47,257 nucleotides of DNA from Microbacterium sp. Root53 (GTDB lineage: Bacteria > Actinomycetota > Actinomycetes > Actinomycetales > Microbacteriaceae), in assembly GCF_001426925.1 (NCBI RefSeq), contig NZ_LMFR01000007.1, positions 1 through 47,257 of the forward strand, written 5' to 3'. The translations under genes were made by a program, and so were the position numbers. Below the pieces are notes generated by a model. The model saw only the letters and a list, made by a program, of their open reading frames with translations, had not been told where the DNA came from and searched no databases. Positions 46,409-47,257 of this stretch are shown piece after piece. Position 1 is the first letter of the stretch. Each line of letters opens with the position of its first letter.

Positions 46409-46786
46409 ATGACGGAGATCGACGGCGAACCCGTTCTCGACCGCCCGTCGGTGGCCGACGTGGAGGCGTTCTTGGAGCAGGCCGGGCCCGAGACCCGGGT
46501 CGGGTGGCTCCGGCTGACGCGGAAGGGCGTCGTGCCCGCCTCGCTCAGCTCGGACGAGCTGGTGGACGTGGGGCTCTGCTTCGGATGGGTCTCCGCCGTC
46601 CGCCGCGGCGGCGACGAGGAGACCTACCTGCAGCGATACGCGCGGCGGCGCCCGGCGTCGAAGTGGTCCCGCCTCAACATCTCAAAGGTCGAGCGGCTGA
46701 TCGCCGAGGGCCGGATGCGCCCCGGCGGGCTCGCCGAGGTCGCGGCGGCGCAGGCGGACGGACGGTGGGACCACCCGTGGACGTGA
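46409..46786 (+). CDS. short YdeI/OmdA-like protein
   Basis: 125 residues. The family core is present: GWLRLTRKGVVPASLSSDEL, VDVGLCFGWVSAVRRGGDEE, TYLQRYARRRPASKWSRLNI, KVERLIAEGRMRPGGLAEV and ADGRWDHPW. Longer relatives (about 190 residues) carry a further C-terminal helical segment that is absent here; the stop follows directly after GRWDHPWT. It may be a natural short form or a truncation. The family is poorly characterised, with links to bacteriocin protection in some annotations. No partner gene is evident. Confidence 0.8.
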   Translation: MTEIDGEPVLDRPSVADVEAFLEQAGPETRVGWLRLTRKGVVPASLSSDELVDVGLCFGWVSAVRRGGDEETYLQRYARRRPASKWSRLNISKVERLIAEGRMRPGGLAEVAAAQADGRWDHPWT

Positions 46787-46810
46787 CGGCGACGGGTGGC
46801 GGTCAGGCGC

Positions 46811-46845
46811 CCGAGCGCCCGCCGGCACTGGGTGCTGACGCTCGG
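46811..46845. terminator. possible hairpin between convergent genes
   Basis: CCGAGCG and CGCTCGG can pair across 21 nt that themselves fold weakly. It lies between the YdeI-like gene and the HNH gene; weak support. Confidence 0.35.
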
Positions 46846-46864
46846 CACTCAGCCGCCCCGCACG

Positions 46865-47257
46865 TCAGAAGGGTGGTGCGCCGCCACCGACGTACTCGAT
46901 GCGGTAAGGGGTGTCGTAGTACTCGTACCCGGCCGGGGACCGGTACCGCAGGATCCCCCTCCCGACCTGGTCGACGTCCCAGGGCGAGTAGTGCTTCATC
47001 ATGTGATGCGGCTCGCACAGGTGCGCCAGGTTGTCCACGCTGGTGGGCCCGTCCTTGGACCACGGGATCGTGTGGTCGATGTCGCAGTGCTTCGCCTTCG
47101 TGGCGCACCCCGGGACCCGGCACGTCCCATCCCGCGCCAGCAGGTACCGCCGCTGCGCCGCCGTCGGGGTGCGGTGATCGACCGTGAGGAGGGCCCCGGT
47201 GTCGGGGTGCAGGACAGCCGCTCCCACCCCACCGCACCCGCCGCCAGCCGGCGGGCG
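46865..47257 (-). CDS. HNH endonuclease domain protein (DUF222/HNH type), C-terminal part
   Basis: The frame is open to the window edge, giving 130 codons of the 3' end; the GTG at 47227 is internal. The HNH region is clear: RYLLARDGTCRVPGCATKAK, HCDIDHTIPWSKDGPTSVDN and LAHLCEPHHMMKH, with Cys pairs and catalytic His-Asn-His. After it comes YSPWDVDQVG and a short tail ending GGAPPF. Such proteins with an N-terminal DUF222 helical part are abundant in actinobacteria, often in many copies, and their role is unresolved. The N-terminal part lies outside the window. Confidence 0.85.
   Translation of the reverse strand, partial: RPPAGGGCGGVGAAVLHPDTGALLTVDHRTPTAAQRRYLLARDGTCRVPGCATKAKHCDIDHTIPWSKDGPTSVDNLAHLCEPHHMMKHYSPWDVDQVGRGILRYRSPAGYEYYDTPYRIEYVGGGAPPF

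Overview
The window is 47 kb of very GC-rich DNA with GTG/TTG starts, many leaderless-looking promoters and Actinobacteria-type gene content. The gene set and order (holA-rpsT-lepA-hemW-hrcA-dnaJ-rsmE-HIT-phoH-ybeY-CBS-era, with comEC/comEA and leuS beside it) point to Microbacteriaceae, most likely Microbacterium or a close relative. That placement is inference; no taxonomic marker was searched.

Layout. 1-103: tail of an IS481-like transposase abutting era. 100-7254 (minus): housekeeping genes era, CNNM/CBS protein, ybeY, phoH, HIT, then rsmE, dnaJ, hrcA, with a CIRCE operator before hrcA. 7408-8598 (plus): two membrane proteins of unknown function. 8611-20729 (minus): a compact contractile injection system (CIS) locus. 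In transcription order it holds two tandem paralogous bitopic membrane proteins, a DUF4255/cap-like protein, sheath, inner tube, a proline-rich protein, a LysM tube-binding protein, a VgrG/gp5-like spike, a PAAR tip, a gp25-like wedge, a baseplate J protein with a C-terminal Asp-box (beta-propeller-like) extension, an Afp12-like wedge and a small membrane-anchored Cys-rich protein. 20813-24604 (minus): hemW, a DUF1990 protein and lepA. 24853-30651 (plus): an oligopeptide-type ABC transporter (two permeases, a fused double ATPase, a lipoprotein receptor). Then an alpha/beta hydrolase, rpsT, holA, comEC, a GntR/FCD regulator, comEA, leuS, a DedA protein, an App1-like phosphatase, an SRAP protein and an M18 aminopeptidase. 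43517-45287: a scar made of a truncated DNA-glycosylase gene, a large serine recombinase and the 3' end of an alcohol dehydrogenase gene. 45342-47257: a nitronate-monooxygenase-like enzyme, a short YdeI-like protein and the 3' end of a DUF222/HNH-type nuclease gene.

The most interesting part is the CIS locus. It is wedged between hemW and hrcA, which are normally close neighbours. It has sheath, tube, spike and baseplate genes but no visible AAA+ ATPase, tape measure, tail fibre, capsid, terminase or T6SS membrane-complex gene. Its distinctive parts are the propeller-tailed baseplate protein and the tandem membrane proteins, whose predicted cytoplasmic domain is shared. A membrane-docked, intracellular or self-directed CIS is a reasonable hypothesis. 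The second notable signal is a 138-bp imperfect repeat covering the promoters and first codons of comEC and comEA, with identical spacing of three blocks; it looks like a competence promoter module.

No rRNA, tRNA or CRISPR array was seen, and no gene-free stretch exceeds 300 bases; the longest is 24605-24852.
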